DNA of 64,000 nucleotides. Origin: Streptomyces alboflavus (lineage in GTDB: Bacteria > Actinomycetota > Actinomycetes > Streptomycetales > Streptomycetaceae). Under the pieces are notes generated by a model. That model was not told the DNA's origin and did not search any database. It worked only from the letters and a program-made list of their open reading frames with translations. Within the stretch, counting starts at the first letter, position 1. Each line of letters opens with the position of its first letter. Positions 54,385 to 62,742 of the stretch are shown piece by piece. The position numbers and the translations under genes were made by a program. The stretch is taken from the NCBI RefSeq assembly GCF_000716675.1, contig NZ_JNXT01000036.1, forward strand, positions 22,337 through 86,336. Direction: 5' to 3'.

Positions 54385-55047
54385 TTACTTCCTGCGGGCC
54401 TCCCTGCCGCAGGCGTAGGACAAGGGGGAGATGACTTCCTCGGCGTCGGGGAGCCAGCGGTTGGCGGGGGTGGGGCGGTTGGCCCACTGGACGGCGCCGG
54501 AGGCGCCGAAGCGGGTGGGGGGCGCGGCCACGTAGGCGCCCTCACCGAGCGTGACGAGGTCGAGGGCGGCGGGCGGCCAGCCGAGCTTGCGGACCAGGTC
54601 CGGGACCTTCGCCGCGGCGCCGGGCAGGACGAGGAACTGCATGCGCCGGTCGGGCGTGCACGTCACGGGCCCGAGCGTCAGCTCCATCCGCTCCATGCGG
54701 GCGAGGGCGAGGAAACCGGCTGTCTCGGGCACGTCGATCGCGTCGAACGTACGGCCTGTGGGCAGCAGGATCGAGGCGTTCGGCTGCTTCGCCCACATGC
54801 GCCGGGCGACCGTCGCACTGCCCGTGGCCTGCGTCGGCCAGTCGTCGCGCACGGGGTGGGCGCCGGGTGCGGGGCAGGCGGCCTCGCCGCACGAGCAGCG
54901 CCACGTGCCCTCGACGGACTCGAGCCAGGCGCCGGGGAAGACATCCCAGTGGCGTTCCTCCGCGTACCGAACGGCCGTGTCCTGCAGGGCCTCTCCGCGC
55001 TGCTTCGGGATCTGCGCGGCTGACGTGACTCCGATGGTCTCTTCCAC
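54385..55047 (-). CDS. Bifunctional DNA primase/polymerase N-terminal-like protein
   Basis: 220 residues from the GTG at 55047 after GAGAGG (a longer frame to 55071 is possible). The N-terminal half has AVRYAEERHWDVFPG and a cysteine cluster RCSCGEAACPAPGAHP. Then come GSATVARRMWAKQPNASILLPTGRTFDAIDVPETAGFLAL and C-terminal AAPPTRFGASGAVQWANRPTP. This is the layout of the prim-pol-like N-terminal family (AEP superfamily). The catalytic DxD of true PrimPols is replaced (IDVPE), so nucleotide polymerisation is doubtful. It is divergent from an XRE-type regulator; conserved in Streptomyces, role unknown. Confidence 0.85.
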   Translation of the reverse strand: MEETIGVTSAAQIPKQRGEALQDTAVRYAEERHWDVFPGAWLESVEGTWRCSCGEAACPAPGAHPVRDDWPTQATGSATVARRMWAKQPNASILLPTGRTFDAIDVPETAGFLALARMERMELTLGPVTCTPDRRMQFLVLPGAAAKVPDLVRKLGWPPAALDLVTLGEGAYVAAPPTRFGASGAVQWANRPTPANRWLPDAEEVISPLSYACGREARRK

Positions 55048-55471
55048 GCACCTCTCAACTGCGCGCGTCATGTCGGGTTACGGGGTGTCACGTGCGCGGG
55101 GGAGGAGCATCGATCCTGCGGCGGGGCGCATGGGTGCACGGGTGGGGGCGCGCATGGGCAAGCGGGGCCGGGCGCGGGTAGCCACGTCTGGGGCAGTCGG
55201 AGTTCGACCGAGTTCATCCTTGCTTCATCGGGGTCATCGGACAGCCATGTTCACCCGGCTCGCTGACGTGTGCCGCACTCTGCCGTGTTGAGGTGCGAAA
55301 CATCAAATTCAGGCAGGTTGCTGTGCATCTGTGGTGTATGTGGTGCATCTTCCGGTTGTTCCCAGGGCATTGATCATCTGGGCGATGCGGGCAAACCGGC
55401 CCGGACCGTTCCTCATTCGACATCCACATCCGAAGTTCCAGATGGTCCACGGTGCACACAGGGGGTACGCC
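55048..55471. other. Divergent gap between PrimPol-like gene and XRE regulator
   Basis: 424 bases. The direct repeat GTGCATCT occurs at 55323-55330 and 55343-55350, two helical turns apart and about 120-150 bases before the regulator start, within TG/CA-rich sequence. Around 55290-55320 the DNA is less GC-rich (GAAACATCAAATTCAG), as expected for a promoter. No gene is supported here. Confidence 0.5.
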
Positions 55472-56860
55472 ATGGCCGCCAGGCCTCTCGTCGCACGGCA
55501 GCCGAACGAACGGCTGCAGGCGCTCATTCAGGAAGCCGGCTGTTCCAACGCCGGCCTGGCCCGTCGCGTGAACATGTGCGGCGCGGAGCACGGTCTCGAC
55601 CTTCGATACGACAAGACGTCGGTGGCTCGCTGGCTGCGCGGCCAGCAGCCGCGCGGGCGCGCGCCGGGCATCATCGCCGAGGCGCTCGGCCGCAAGCTGG
55701 GGCGCACGGTCACGATCGACGAGATCGGCATGGCGAACGGCAAGAACCTCGCCTCCGGCGTGGGGCTGCAGTTCTCGCCCACCGTTCTCGGCGCGATCGA
55801 GCAGGTCTGCGAGCTGTGGCGCAGCGACGTGGGCAGGCGGGACTTCCTGTCCGGCTCGTCCGTCGCCGCGTCCGCGCTCGTGGAGCCGAGCAGGGACTGG
55901 CTGATCTCCTCGCCGGACGCGCAGGTCGGCCGCACGGCCGGGCCGCGCGTCGGGCTCTCGGACGTGGCCGCCGTGAAGGCGATGACGGAGGCCCTGACGC
56001 AACTGGACCACCAGTACGGCAGCGGGCACGTGCGCCCCGTCGTCGTGCACTACCTCAACTCCGTCGTCTCCGGGCTGCTCGCGGGTTCCTACCGCGAGGC
56101 CGTGGGCCGGGAACTGTTCGCCGCGGTCGCGCGGTTGACGGAACTGGCCGGATACATGGCCGTCGACACGGGCCAGCCCGGCCTCGCCCAGCGCTACTAC
56201 ATCCAGGCGCTGCGCCTGGCCCAGGCGGCGGGCGACCGGGGGTACGGAGGGTACGTGCTCGCGGCGTCCATGAGTCACCTCGCCGCGCAGCTCGGCAACC
56301 CGCGCGAGATCGCGCAGTTGGCGCGGGCGGCGCAGGAGGGGGCGCGCGGGCGGGTCTCGCCGCGCGCGGAGTCGATGTTCTACGCCGCGGAGGCGCGGGG
56401 CCACGCGCTGCTCGGCGACGCCCGGTCCACGCAGATCGTGGCGGGGCGCGCCGTCGAGGCGATGGAGCGGGCCGTGGGCGAGGAGGACTCGGGCGACGAC
56501 CCGGTGTGGATCCGCCACTTCGACCGGGCGTATCTCGCCGACGAACTCGCGCACTGCCACCGTGACTTGGGTCAGGCCGACGCCGCCGCCCGGTGCGCGG
56601 AGGAGTCCCTGGCCGGGCATCCGCCGACGCGGGCGCGCCGCCGCGCCATCGGTCTGGTGCTGCTCGCCACGGCCCAGGTGCAGCGCCGCGAGATCGAACA
56701 GGCCTGTCACACCGGCCTGAAGGCCGTCGAACTCCTCGGCACGCTGCGGTCCAACCGCGGCGCGGAGTACCTGGACGACTTCCAGCAGCGGCTCGAACCG
56801 TTCCGGGAGGAGCCGGTGGTACGCGAGTTCGGGGCGCGGCTCGACCTGCAGGCGGCGTGA
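55472..56860 (+). CDS. XRE-like transcriptional regulator with TPR-type C-terminus (NsdA/NsdB-like class)
   Basis: 462 residues from the ATG at 55472, preceded by GGGGGTACGCC. The N-terminus is an HTH-like region with long loop (RPLVARQPNERLQALIQEAGCSNAGLARRVNMCG... YDKTSVARWLRGQQPRG), the form seen in Streptomyces NsdA-type regulators of development and antibiotic synthesis. Residues about 130-460 are TPR-like helices (LGAIEQVCELWRSDVGRRDFLSGS, YYIQALRLAQAAGDRGYGGYVLAASMSHLAAQ, HCHRDLGQADAAARCAEESLAG). Likely a regulator or scaffold; exact target unknown. Confidence 0.87.
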   Translation: MAARPLVARQPNERLQALIQEAGCSNAGLARRVNMCGAEHGLDLRYDKTSVARWLRGQQPRGRAPGIIAEALGRKLGRTVTIDEIGMANGKNLASGVGLQFSPTVLGAIEQVCELWRSDVGRRDFLSGSSVAASALVEPSRDWLISSPDAQVGRTAGPRVGLSDVAAVKAMTEALTQLDHQYGSGHVRPVVVHYLNSVVSGLLAGSYREAVGRELFAAVARLTELAGYMAVDTGQPGLAQRYYIQALRLAQAAGDRGYGGYVLAASMSHLAAQLGNPREIAQLARAAQEGARGRVSPRAESMFYAAEARGHALLGDARSTQIVAGRAVEAMERAVGEEDSGDDPVWIRHFDRAYLADELAHCHRDLGQADAAARCAEESLAGHPPTRARRRAIGLVLLATAQVQRREIEQACHTGLKAVELLGTLRSNRGAEYLDDFQQRLEPFREEPVVREFGARLDLQAA

Positions 56861-56897
56861 CGGTCGCCACGGCGAGTACGGCCGCCGACGGCCTGTC

Positions 56898-56954
56898 GGG
56901 GGGCGTGTGGCGTGAAAGGGGCGCAGGGAGCCCTGCGCCGGGACGCACGCCCCC
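56898..56954. terminator. Nested terminator hairpin
   Basis: Inner perfect stem GGCGCAGGG-AG-CCCTGCGCC (56920-56939) inside near-perfect outer arms GGGGGGCGTG (56898-56907) and GCACGCCCCC (56945-56954), 38 bases after the regulator stop. Confidence 0.8.
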
Positions 56955-57105
56955 TTCAACAGCGTCTGTCGTACGACTTCTGTTACTTCTGTGACGCCTG
57001 CGTCAGGGGTGGCGTCCGGCGTGCTCTGAGCTGCGTGGCCGAGCGCCACGGGGACCCGGTAGCGTGAGCCGACGTTCCGAAGGTCCCCCATTCGTAGGAG
57101 TCCCG

Positions 57106-59508
57106 GTGACGCAGCAGAGCGGGCAAGGCGCTGCTTCCTCCGAACCGCAGCAACCCGCGGCGCGGCACGCGCACGAGGGCATCGTGCTGCCCGCGGACGG
57201 CAGCGAGCCGCTGATGCCGGGCACCACCGGCGACCACGCCGCCCCACCGGTCGGCAGCCCCTGGGGCGAGCCCTGGGGCCCCGACACGGCGGCCCCCGCA
57301 CCGGGCGCGGGCCAGGCCTGGGGCGCACAGCCCGCCGAGGGCTACCAGCAGGCCCACCAGGAGCCCGCCGCGTCCTACCAGCAGCCGTCCCTGCAGGAGC
57401 CCGCCGCGCCGCCGCAGGGCCGGACCGGGATGCCGCTGCCGCCGGAGGGCACGCCACTGCCGCCCGCGGGGCCGCCGGCCGCTGCTTCGTACGGGGGCGC
57501 TTCGTACGGCGGGTCGTACGGATCCCCGCTGCCGCCCGAGGGGGCGGGGCAGGGGTACGCGCCGGGAGCGGGCGCGATGCCCGCGCAGGGGCCCGGCCCG
57601 ATGCCCGGGCAGGACTCGGGTCGAATACCCGGGCAGGGCCCGATACCCGCCGAGAGCGGACCCATGTCGCCCCAGGGCCAGGGGCCGGGACAGGGATACG
57701 GCCAGGGGTCGGGGCAGGGCCAGGGATACGACCAGTTCTCGGGCCAGGCGCCGCATCCGGGCCAGGACTCGCTCGCGGGCCAGGCACAGGGCCAGTTCCC
57801 GGGCCAGGGCTCGCTTCCGGGGCAGGCCCCCTTCCAGGACCAGGCCTCGCTCGCGGGCCAGGGCCAGTTCCCGGGCCAGGACTCGCTTCCGGGCCGGAGC
57901 CCGCTTCCAGGTCAGGGCTCACCTGCGGGCCAGACCTCACCCCAGGACCAGGCGTCGCTCCCAGGGCAGGCGCAGGGCCAGCCCCAGTTCCCGAACCAGG
58001 CGCAGCCCCAGGGCCAGTTCCCGGGCCAGAGCCCGCTTCCGGGCCAGAGCCCGCTTCCGGGCCAGGCCCCCCTCCAGAACCACGCCTCGCTCCCGGGCCA
58101 AGCCCCCCTCCAGGACCAGGCGCACGCCCACTTCCACGGCCAGGACCAGGCACAGACCCCACTCCCCGGACAGGCGCAGGCCCACGGCCAGCCCCAGTTC
58201 CCGGGGCAGGGCGCCCACCAGAGCCCCCCGCTTCCGCCCGCCGGTCAAGGCCCCGCGCAGGGCCATGAGGTGCCCGGCGCCTCGTACGGCGGGCACGCCC
58301 CCGCGCACCTCCCGTCCGCCGCGCCGGGAGGCATGCCGCTCCCGTCGGCAGGACAGGCAGGACAGGCAGGACAGGGCGCCGGGCCGCACGACGGCGGTGG
58401 CTACGGGACGCCGTCCGCCGCGAACGGGGGCGGGCGGCACGCGGCGGCGCCCACCGGGCCCGACGCCGAGGCCACCCAGTTCATCTCCCCCGTCGGTGGC
58501 CCCGCCTCCCCGGGCGCGCTGCCGCCGGAGATGCCCGCCGACGGCTCCACCCAGTTCCTGGGCCGTGCCGCCGACGTCATGCCGGGTGCGCCCGCCGCGC
58601 CGGACGACAACGCGCCCACCCAGTTCATCGCGCCGATCACGGACAGCGGCCCGCCCGCCGCCGACGCCGCGTACGGCGTGCGCCCCGGTGCGCCGGGCGA
58701 CCGGCAGCCGCCCGCCGAGTTCGACAGCCTCTTCCGCCGGGAGCCGGAGCCCGACGAGGGCCCCGCGTCCACCCAGCAGATGCCGCGCTTCCAGGCGGCC
58801 GCCGCCGCCGCACCCGCCCCGGGCCCCGCGGCCGATCCTGAGCCCGCGCCCGGGCGCAAGGGCCGGGGCCGTACCGGCTCCAGGACACCGCTCCTCGTGG
58901 CCGTCGGCGTCGCCATCGCCGTGCTCGGCGTCGGCGCGGGCGCGATGCTCTCCGGCGGGGGCGACGACAAGAAGAACGAGGACAACGAGCCGCTCGCCGC
59001 GACCGCGCCGGCGGGCGACGAGGAGTCCAAGAAGCCGTCGCCGAGCGCCGACCCCGCCAAGAAGCAGGCCGTCGCCCTGGACAAGCTCCTCGCGGACAGC
59101 AACAACAGCCGCGAGTCGGTGATCGGCGCCGTCCGCGACGTCGGCAGGTGCGACAACCTGGGGAAGGCCGCCACCGACCTGCGGGACGCCGCCAAGCAGC
59201 GCAACGGCCTCGTCGGCAGGCTCTCCGGCCTCACCGTCGACAAGCTGCCCTCGAACCAGCGCCTGACCACCGAGCTGAACAAGGCGTGGAAGGCGTCCGC
59301 GTCCGCCGACAACCACTACGCCGCGTGGGCCGACCAGGTCGCCCGCAAGAAGGGCTGCCGCAAGGGCCACGCCCGCCAGACCAACCACTCGGCCGCGGGC
59401 AACCGCGCGAGCGACGAGGCGACCCGCGCGAAGCGGCAGGCGGCGGCGCTGTGGAACGCCATCGCGACGCAGCACGGGCTCACCAAGCGGACCCCGACGC
59501 AGCTGTAG
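57106..59508 (+). CDS. Gln/Pro-rich single-pass membrane protein with TQF motifs
   Basis: 800 residues from the GTG at 57106 after TAGGAG. Residues 1-400: disordered, Gln/Pro/Gly-rich with repeats of PGQxxLPGQ type (about 200-390). Residues about 455-510: three copies of a Thr-Gln-Phe motif (ATQFISP, STQFLGR, PTQFIAP). One membrane span at about 597-617 (TPLLVAVGVAIAVLGVGAGAML). The extracellular C-terminal helical part has DVGRCDNLGKAATDLRDAAKQRNGLV and CRKGHARQTNHSAAG. Many Streptomyces membrane proteins share this plan. The TQF/TQY motifs resemble Ser/Thr-kinase and FHA-linked sites, an inference. It is convergent with the solute-binding gene. Confidence 0.8.
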   Translation: MTQQSGQGAASSEPQQPAARHAHEGIVLPADGSEPLMPGTTGDHAAPPVGSPWGEPWGPDTAAPAPGAGQAWGAQPAEGYQQAHQEPAASYQQPSLQEPAAPPQGRTGMPLPPEGTPLPPAGPPAAASYGGASYGGSYGSPLPPEGAGQGYAPGAGAMPAQGPGPMPGQDSGRIPGQGPIPAESGPMSPQGQGPGQGYGQGSGQGQGYDQFSGQAPHPGQDSLAGQAQGQFPGQGSLPGQAPFQDQASLAGQGQFPGQDSLPGRSPLPGQGSPAGQTSPQDQASLPGQAQGQPQFPNQAQPQGQFPGQSPLPGQSPLPGQAPLQNHASLPGQAPLQDQAHAHFHGQDQAQTPLPGQAQAHGQPQFPGQGAHQSPPLPPAGQGPAQGHEVPGASYGGHAPAHLPSAAPGGMPLPSAGQAGQAGQGAGPHDGGGYGTPSAANGGGRHAAAPTGPDAEATQFISPVGGPASPGALPPEMPADGSTQFLGRAADVMPGAPAAPDDNAPTQFIAPITDSGPPAADAAYGVRPGAPGDRQPPAEFDSLFRREPEPDEGPASTQQMPRFQAAAAAAPAPGPAADPEPAPGRKGRGRTGSRTPLLVAVGVAIAVLGVGAGAMLSGGGDDKKNEDNEPLAATAPAGDEESKKPSPSADPAKKQAVALDKLLADSNNSRESVIGAVRDVGRCDNLGKAATDLRDAAKQRNGLVGRLSGLTVDKLPSNQRLTTELNKAWKASASADNHYAAWADQVARKKGCRKGHARQTNHSAAGNRASDEATRAKRQAAALWNAIATQHGLTKRTPTQL
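57690..58260 (+). repeat. Repetitive Gly-Gln-Pro coding region
   Basis: Dozens of short units such as GGCCAGGGC, TTCCCGGGCCAG and TCGCTTCCGGG encode PGQ/LPGQ repeats. Near-identical DNA words make this region prone to length change and assembly error. Confidence 0.75.
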
Positions 59509-59541
59509 CCCGCACCGGCAGGGGAGTGGACGCAGACGTGG

Positions 59542-59583
59542 AACGGCCGGTGGCCCCGATCGAGATCGGGGCCCCCGGCCGTT
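59542..59583. terminator. Convergent terminator hairpin
   Basis: AACGGCCGG and CGGCCGTT flank a central stem GGCCCCGATC-GA-GATCGGGGCC, giving a near-perfect 42-base hairpin between two convergent genes. Confidence 0.85.
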
Positions 59584-59590
59584 CGTGGGT

Positions 59591-60976
59591 TCAGCGGGCG
59601 GACTCCAGGGTCTTCGCCACGTTCACGAACTGCTTGCGGGCGAGGATCAGGCGGCCGTCCCGCACCACCTGGAAGGTGACGTCCGCGTTCACCAGACGCG
59701 GGTAGTCGCCCGCCGCCAGCATGTCCTCGAAGCGCCAGCGCAGCATCGGCGTGAGCCCGCCGGTGTCCACGCGCAGGCCCTGGTCGAGGGTGCGGCGCAG
59801 CGAGCGGGCGGTGACGGCATCGCCGTTCAGGGACTCGACGGCCTGCCGCAGGACGGTGAACGCGATCCACGTGGTCTGGGTGCCCGCGTCCGTCGCGTCG
59901 ACCCGGTTGTCGCCGAAGGCGTGCTCGCGGATGACCTCACGCATCTTCGACCAGCGGGCGTCACTCGCGGCCGGGTACCAGCCGGTGACGTACGCCCCCT
60001 CGTACGGGCCGTTCGCACCGCCCGTGCGGTCGACGAGCGACTGGTCGACACTGCCGAGCACGGAGGCGGTGCGCACCGGCGGGTACGCGTCCTCGGTGCG
60101 CCGGAACGAGTCGAAGAAGGTGTCCGTGCGGGCGCCGAGGGCCGCCGCGACACAGCCTTCCTTGTCGCCCGCGCGGGGCGCGGCGGCGTCCCGCGTACCG
60201 ATGGCACCGCCGCTGCTGCCGGAGTCCGAGCCGGAGCCGGACCCCGAGCCCGCGCCGCCCGACGCGCGGGTCAGCGCCTGCTCGGCCTGCGCCGTGTAGT
60301 CCGTGCCGTCCTCGGGCGCCCGGATGTCGGCGGACGCCGCGCGGTTGCCCTGGGCGAGGCCGGAGTCGAGGAGCTTGGAGAGGTTGTCGCCCGCTATGGT
60401 GTCCGGCCGCACCAGCGAGACGCGGTCGCAGACGTCGGCGAGCTGCCGCCCGTTGCCCGCGAGCAGCGCGGGCTGCCCGCCGTTGACGGGGTACGACAGG
60501 GGGCTCGAGAACTCCTCGTCGGTGAGGCCGTAGCCACCGATGTACGGGATGCCGGCCGACTCCAGCGGTCCGAAGAACGCGCGGCCGTGCTGGCTGTAGG
60601 AGCCGACGACGGCGGCGACGTCCTCCTCCACGGCCCGCCGGGCGCAGTTGCCCGCGCCGACCGCGTTGTTGCGCTCGTTGCAGGTGATGACTTCGAGCTT
60701 GCGGCCGTCGAGGCCGCCGGTGTCGTTGACCCAGCGGGCGTACGCCTTGGCCATCGCGGGCATGCCGGGCTTGTTGGTCGCCCGGGTGTGCTCCGGCGCC
60801 CACGTCATGACCGTGACGGGGTCATCCTCGGAACCCCCCGTGGTACCGGGGATGACCCCACAGCCGACGGCCAGGGACGCACACGCCGTCACGACCACCG
60901 CGCCGAACAGCGCTTTTCGCGCTCGGGGCGCGGTCTGGACGGGACGGGGAGGGAAGACGCGTCGCAAGGCGGTCAT
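59591..60976 (-). CDS. ABC-type branched-chain amino-acid/amide solute-binding lipoprotein
   Basis: 461 residues. Signal with lipobox LAVGC (Cys 39). Periplasmic-binding-protein type 1 fold: VTVMTWAPEHTRATNKPGMPAMAKAYARWVNDTGGLDGRKLEVITC at the start, VAAVVGSYSQHGRAFFGPLESAGIPYIGGYGLTDEEF in the middle, and late VLRQAVESLNGDAVTARSLRRTLDQGLRVDTGG. A Gly/Ser insert (GSGSGSDSGSSGG, about residues 240-255) is unusual. No permease or ATPase gene is adjacent, so it may be a sensor or serve a transporter elsewhere. ATG at 60976; GTG two codons before is possible. Confidence 0.87.
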   Translation of the reverse strand: MTALRRVFPPRPVQTAPRARKALFGAVVVTACASLAVGCGVIPGTTGGSEDDPVTVMTWAPEHTRATNKPGMPAMAKAYARWVNDTGGLDGRKLEVITCNERNNAVGAGNCARRAVEEDVAAVVGSYSQHGRAFFGPLESAGIPYIGGYGLTDEEFSSPLSYPVNGGQPALLAGNGRQLADVCDRVSLVRPDTIAGDNLSKLLDSGLAQGNRAASADIRAPEDGTDYTAQAEQALTRASGGAGSGSGSGSDSGSSGGAIGTRDAAAPRAGDKEGCVAAALGARTDTFFDSFRRTEDAYPPVRTASVLGSVDQSLVDRTGGANGPYEGAYVTGWYPAASDARWSKMREVIREHAFGDNRVDATDAGTQTTWIAFTVLRQAVESLNGDAVTARSLRRTLDQGLRVDTGGLTPMLRWRFEDMLAAGDYPRLVNADVTFQVVRDGRLILARKQFVNVAKTLESAR

Positions 60977-61094
60977 GGACACGCACGATTCCGGCAACGG
61001 ACCAACCGCGGAGTGACGCGCATTCAACGGTTGGTGACCAGAGGGTGAACTGGTGGGGCCGTAACCGCGTGGGTGATGTGGGAACGTACGATCG

Positions 61095-61595
61095 ATGACC
61101 GTGCAAGGAACGGAGAAGTCTTCCCGTCGCGGCCGTCGGTCGACGACCATAGGCGGCATGCCAACGAACGACATGCCGTGGTGGCGCTGGCGCAGCAACG
61201 TGCGCTCGGCGCTGCACATGCTCTCCGACCCGGTCTTCCAGCGTGAGTGCTGGCTCGCCGGGCGCGAGGAGTACGGGGATGTGACCGACGCCGTGTACCG
61301 CCTGGTCGAGGACACGTGGCTGGACAACTGGTCCGCGGAGAAGTACGTCGGGACGATCTTCCGGGACTCCCAGGAGGCGGCGCTCGTCGACGCCGCCGTG
61401 CTGCGGGTGCTGCGCATCATGCACGAGGTCGGCGCGGACGCGGCGGTGTCCGTGTATCTGGACCACCCGGGCTGGCCGGACGCGGTGCGGGCGGCGCGGG
61501 ACGCGCATGTGCGGCTCGCGGCGGCGGACGGGGAGGATCCGGACGGGGCGCCGCGGACGCTGGAGGTCCTGCGGATCCTGACGCGGTCGGGCTGA
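61095..61595 (+). CDS. Conserved-type hypothetical protein, 166 aa
   Basis: A 166-residue soluble protein with no family I recognise. The first 22 residues are basic and may not be translated if the ATG at 61158 (MPTNDMPWWRW) is used. The core is helical and rich in Trp/Tyr (DPVFQRECWLAGREEYGDVTDAVYRLVEDTWLDNWSAEKYVGTIFRDSQEAALVDAAVLRVLRIMHEVGADA). The gene precedes purU on the same strand with a 109-base gap and probably a separate promoter. Regular codon use supports a real gene. Confidence 0.7.
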   Translation: MTVQGTEKSSRRGRRSTTIGGMPTNDMPWWRWRSNVRSALHMLSDPVFQRECWLAGREEYGDVTDAVYRLVEDTWLDNWSAEKYVGTIFRDSQEAALVDAAVLRVLRIMHEVGADAAVSVYLDHPGWPDAVRAARDAHVRLAAADGEDPDGAPRTLEVLRILTRSG

Positions 61596-61704
61596 GGGGT
61601 TCGCTCGCGCGGGCGGGCTCGGGGGTTCCCGTACGCGGCCGGGGTGACCACGGGGGGTTCGGCGGCGGTCCGTGGGGTGCCCCTGGGTATGGGACCCTGG
61701 GCGG

Positions 61705-62598
61705 ATGAACGAGCAGTCCGCCGTCGCCAGTGACCAGCGCGCCGACAGCGCCGAACAGTACGTCCTCACCCTCTCCTGCCCCGACAAACAGGGCATCGTG
61801 CACGCCGTGTCGAGCTACCTCTTCATGACCGGCTGCAACATCGAGGACAGCCAGCAGTTCGGCGACCACGACACCGGACTCTTCTTCATGCGGGTGCACT
61901 TCTCGGCCGAGGCGCCCGTCACCCTCGACAAGCTCCGTGCGAGCTTCGCGGCGATCGGTGACTCCTTCCAGATGGACTGGCAGCTCCACCGGGCCGACCA
62001 GAAGATGCGGATCGTGCTGCTCGTGTCGAAGTTCGGGCACTGCCTGAACGACCTGCTGTTCCGCTCGCGCATCGGTGCGCTGCCCGTCGAGATCGCGGCT
62101 GTCGTCTCCAACCACACGGACTTCGCCGAGCTGGCCGCCTCGTACGACGTTCCCTTCCACCACATTCCGGTGACGCGGGACACCAAGGCCGAGGCGGAGG
62201 CGCGGCTGCTGCAGGTCGTGCGGGACGAGGACGTCGAGCTCGTCGTGCTCGCCCGGTACATGCAGGTCCTCTCGGACGACCTGTGCAAGCAGCTCAGCGG
62301 GCGGATCATCAACATCCACCACTCGTTCCTGCCGAGCTTCAAGGGCGCGCGGCCCTATCACCAGGCGCACGCGCGCGGTGTGAAGCTGATCGGTGCGACC
62401 GCGCACTATGTGACCGCCGAGCTCGACGAGGGGCCGATCATCGAGCAGGAGGTCGAGCGGGTGGGGCACGGGGTCACGCCCGACCAGCTGGTGGCCGTCG
62501 GCCGGGACGTGGAGTGCCAGGCGCTGGCGCGGGCCGTCAAGTGGCACGCCGAGCACCGCATCCTCCTCAACGGCCACCGCACCGTCGTCTTCGCCTAG
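61705..62598 (+). CDS. purU: Formyltetrahydrofolate deformylase
   Basis: 297 residues. N-terminal ACT domain (about 18-95: YVLTLSCPDKQGIVHAVSSYLFMTGCNIEDSQQFGDHDTGLFFMRVHF) and C-terminal formyltransferase-fold domain with ILLVSK-like VLLVSKFGHCLNDLLFR, HIPVTRDTKAEAE, RIINIHHSFLPSFKGARPYHQA (active-site Asn and His) and TAELDEGPIIEQEVERVGHG (active-site Asp). It hydrolyses 10-formyl-THF to formate and THF, feeding formate to purine synthesis and balancing one-carbon pools. The ATG at 61705 gives the usual length. Confidence 0.96.
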   Translation: MNEQSAVASDQRADSAEQYVLTLSCPDKQGIVHAVSSYLFMTGCNIEDSQQFGDHDTGLFFMRVHFSAEAPVTLDKLRASFAAIGDSFQMDWQLHRADQKMRIVLLVSKFGHCLNDLLFRSRIGALPVEIAAVVSNHTDFAELAASYDVPFHHIPVTRDTKAEAEARLLQVVRDEDVELVVLARYMQVLSDDLCKQLSGRIINIHHSFLPSFKGARPYHQAHARGVKLIGATAHYVTAELDEGPIIEQEVERVGHGVTPDQLVAVGRDVECQALARAVKWHAEHRILLNGHRTVVFA

Positions 62599-62742
62599 CC
62601 CCGGCGCAGGGCGCCTCCGGCGTGCGGGTTCGTCCCCGCGCTGCGCGCGGGGCCTGCCCCACCCGCCCACCCGTTTGCTCCGCACCGGACAGTCACCCGG
62701 GGGCGAACGCCCTCGCCCCCGGACGGCCCGTTCTGCTGCGGG

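Noticed and set aside
57690..58260. Collagen-like or phage tail-fibre repeat
   Set aside because: The period is irregular and Gln/Pro-rich, without a Gly-X-Y pattern, in a membrane protein.
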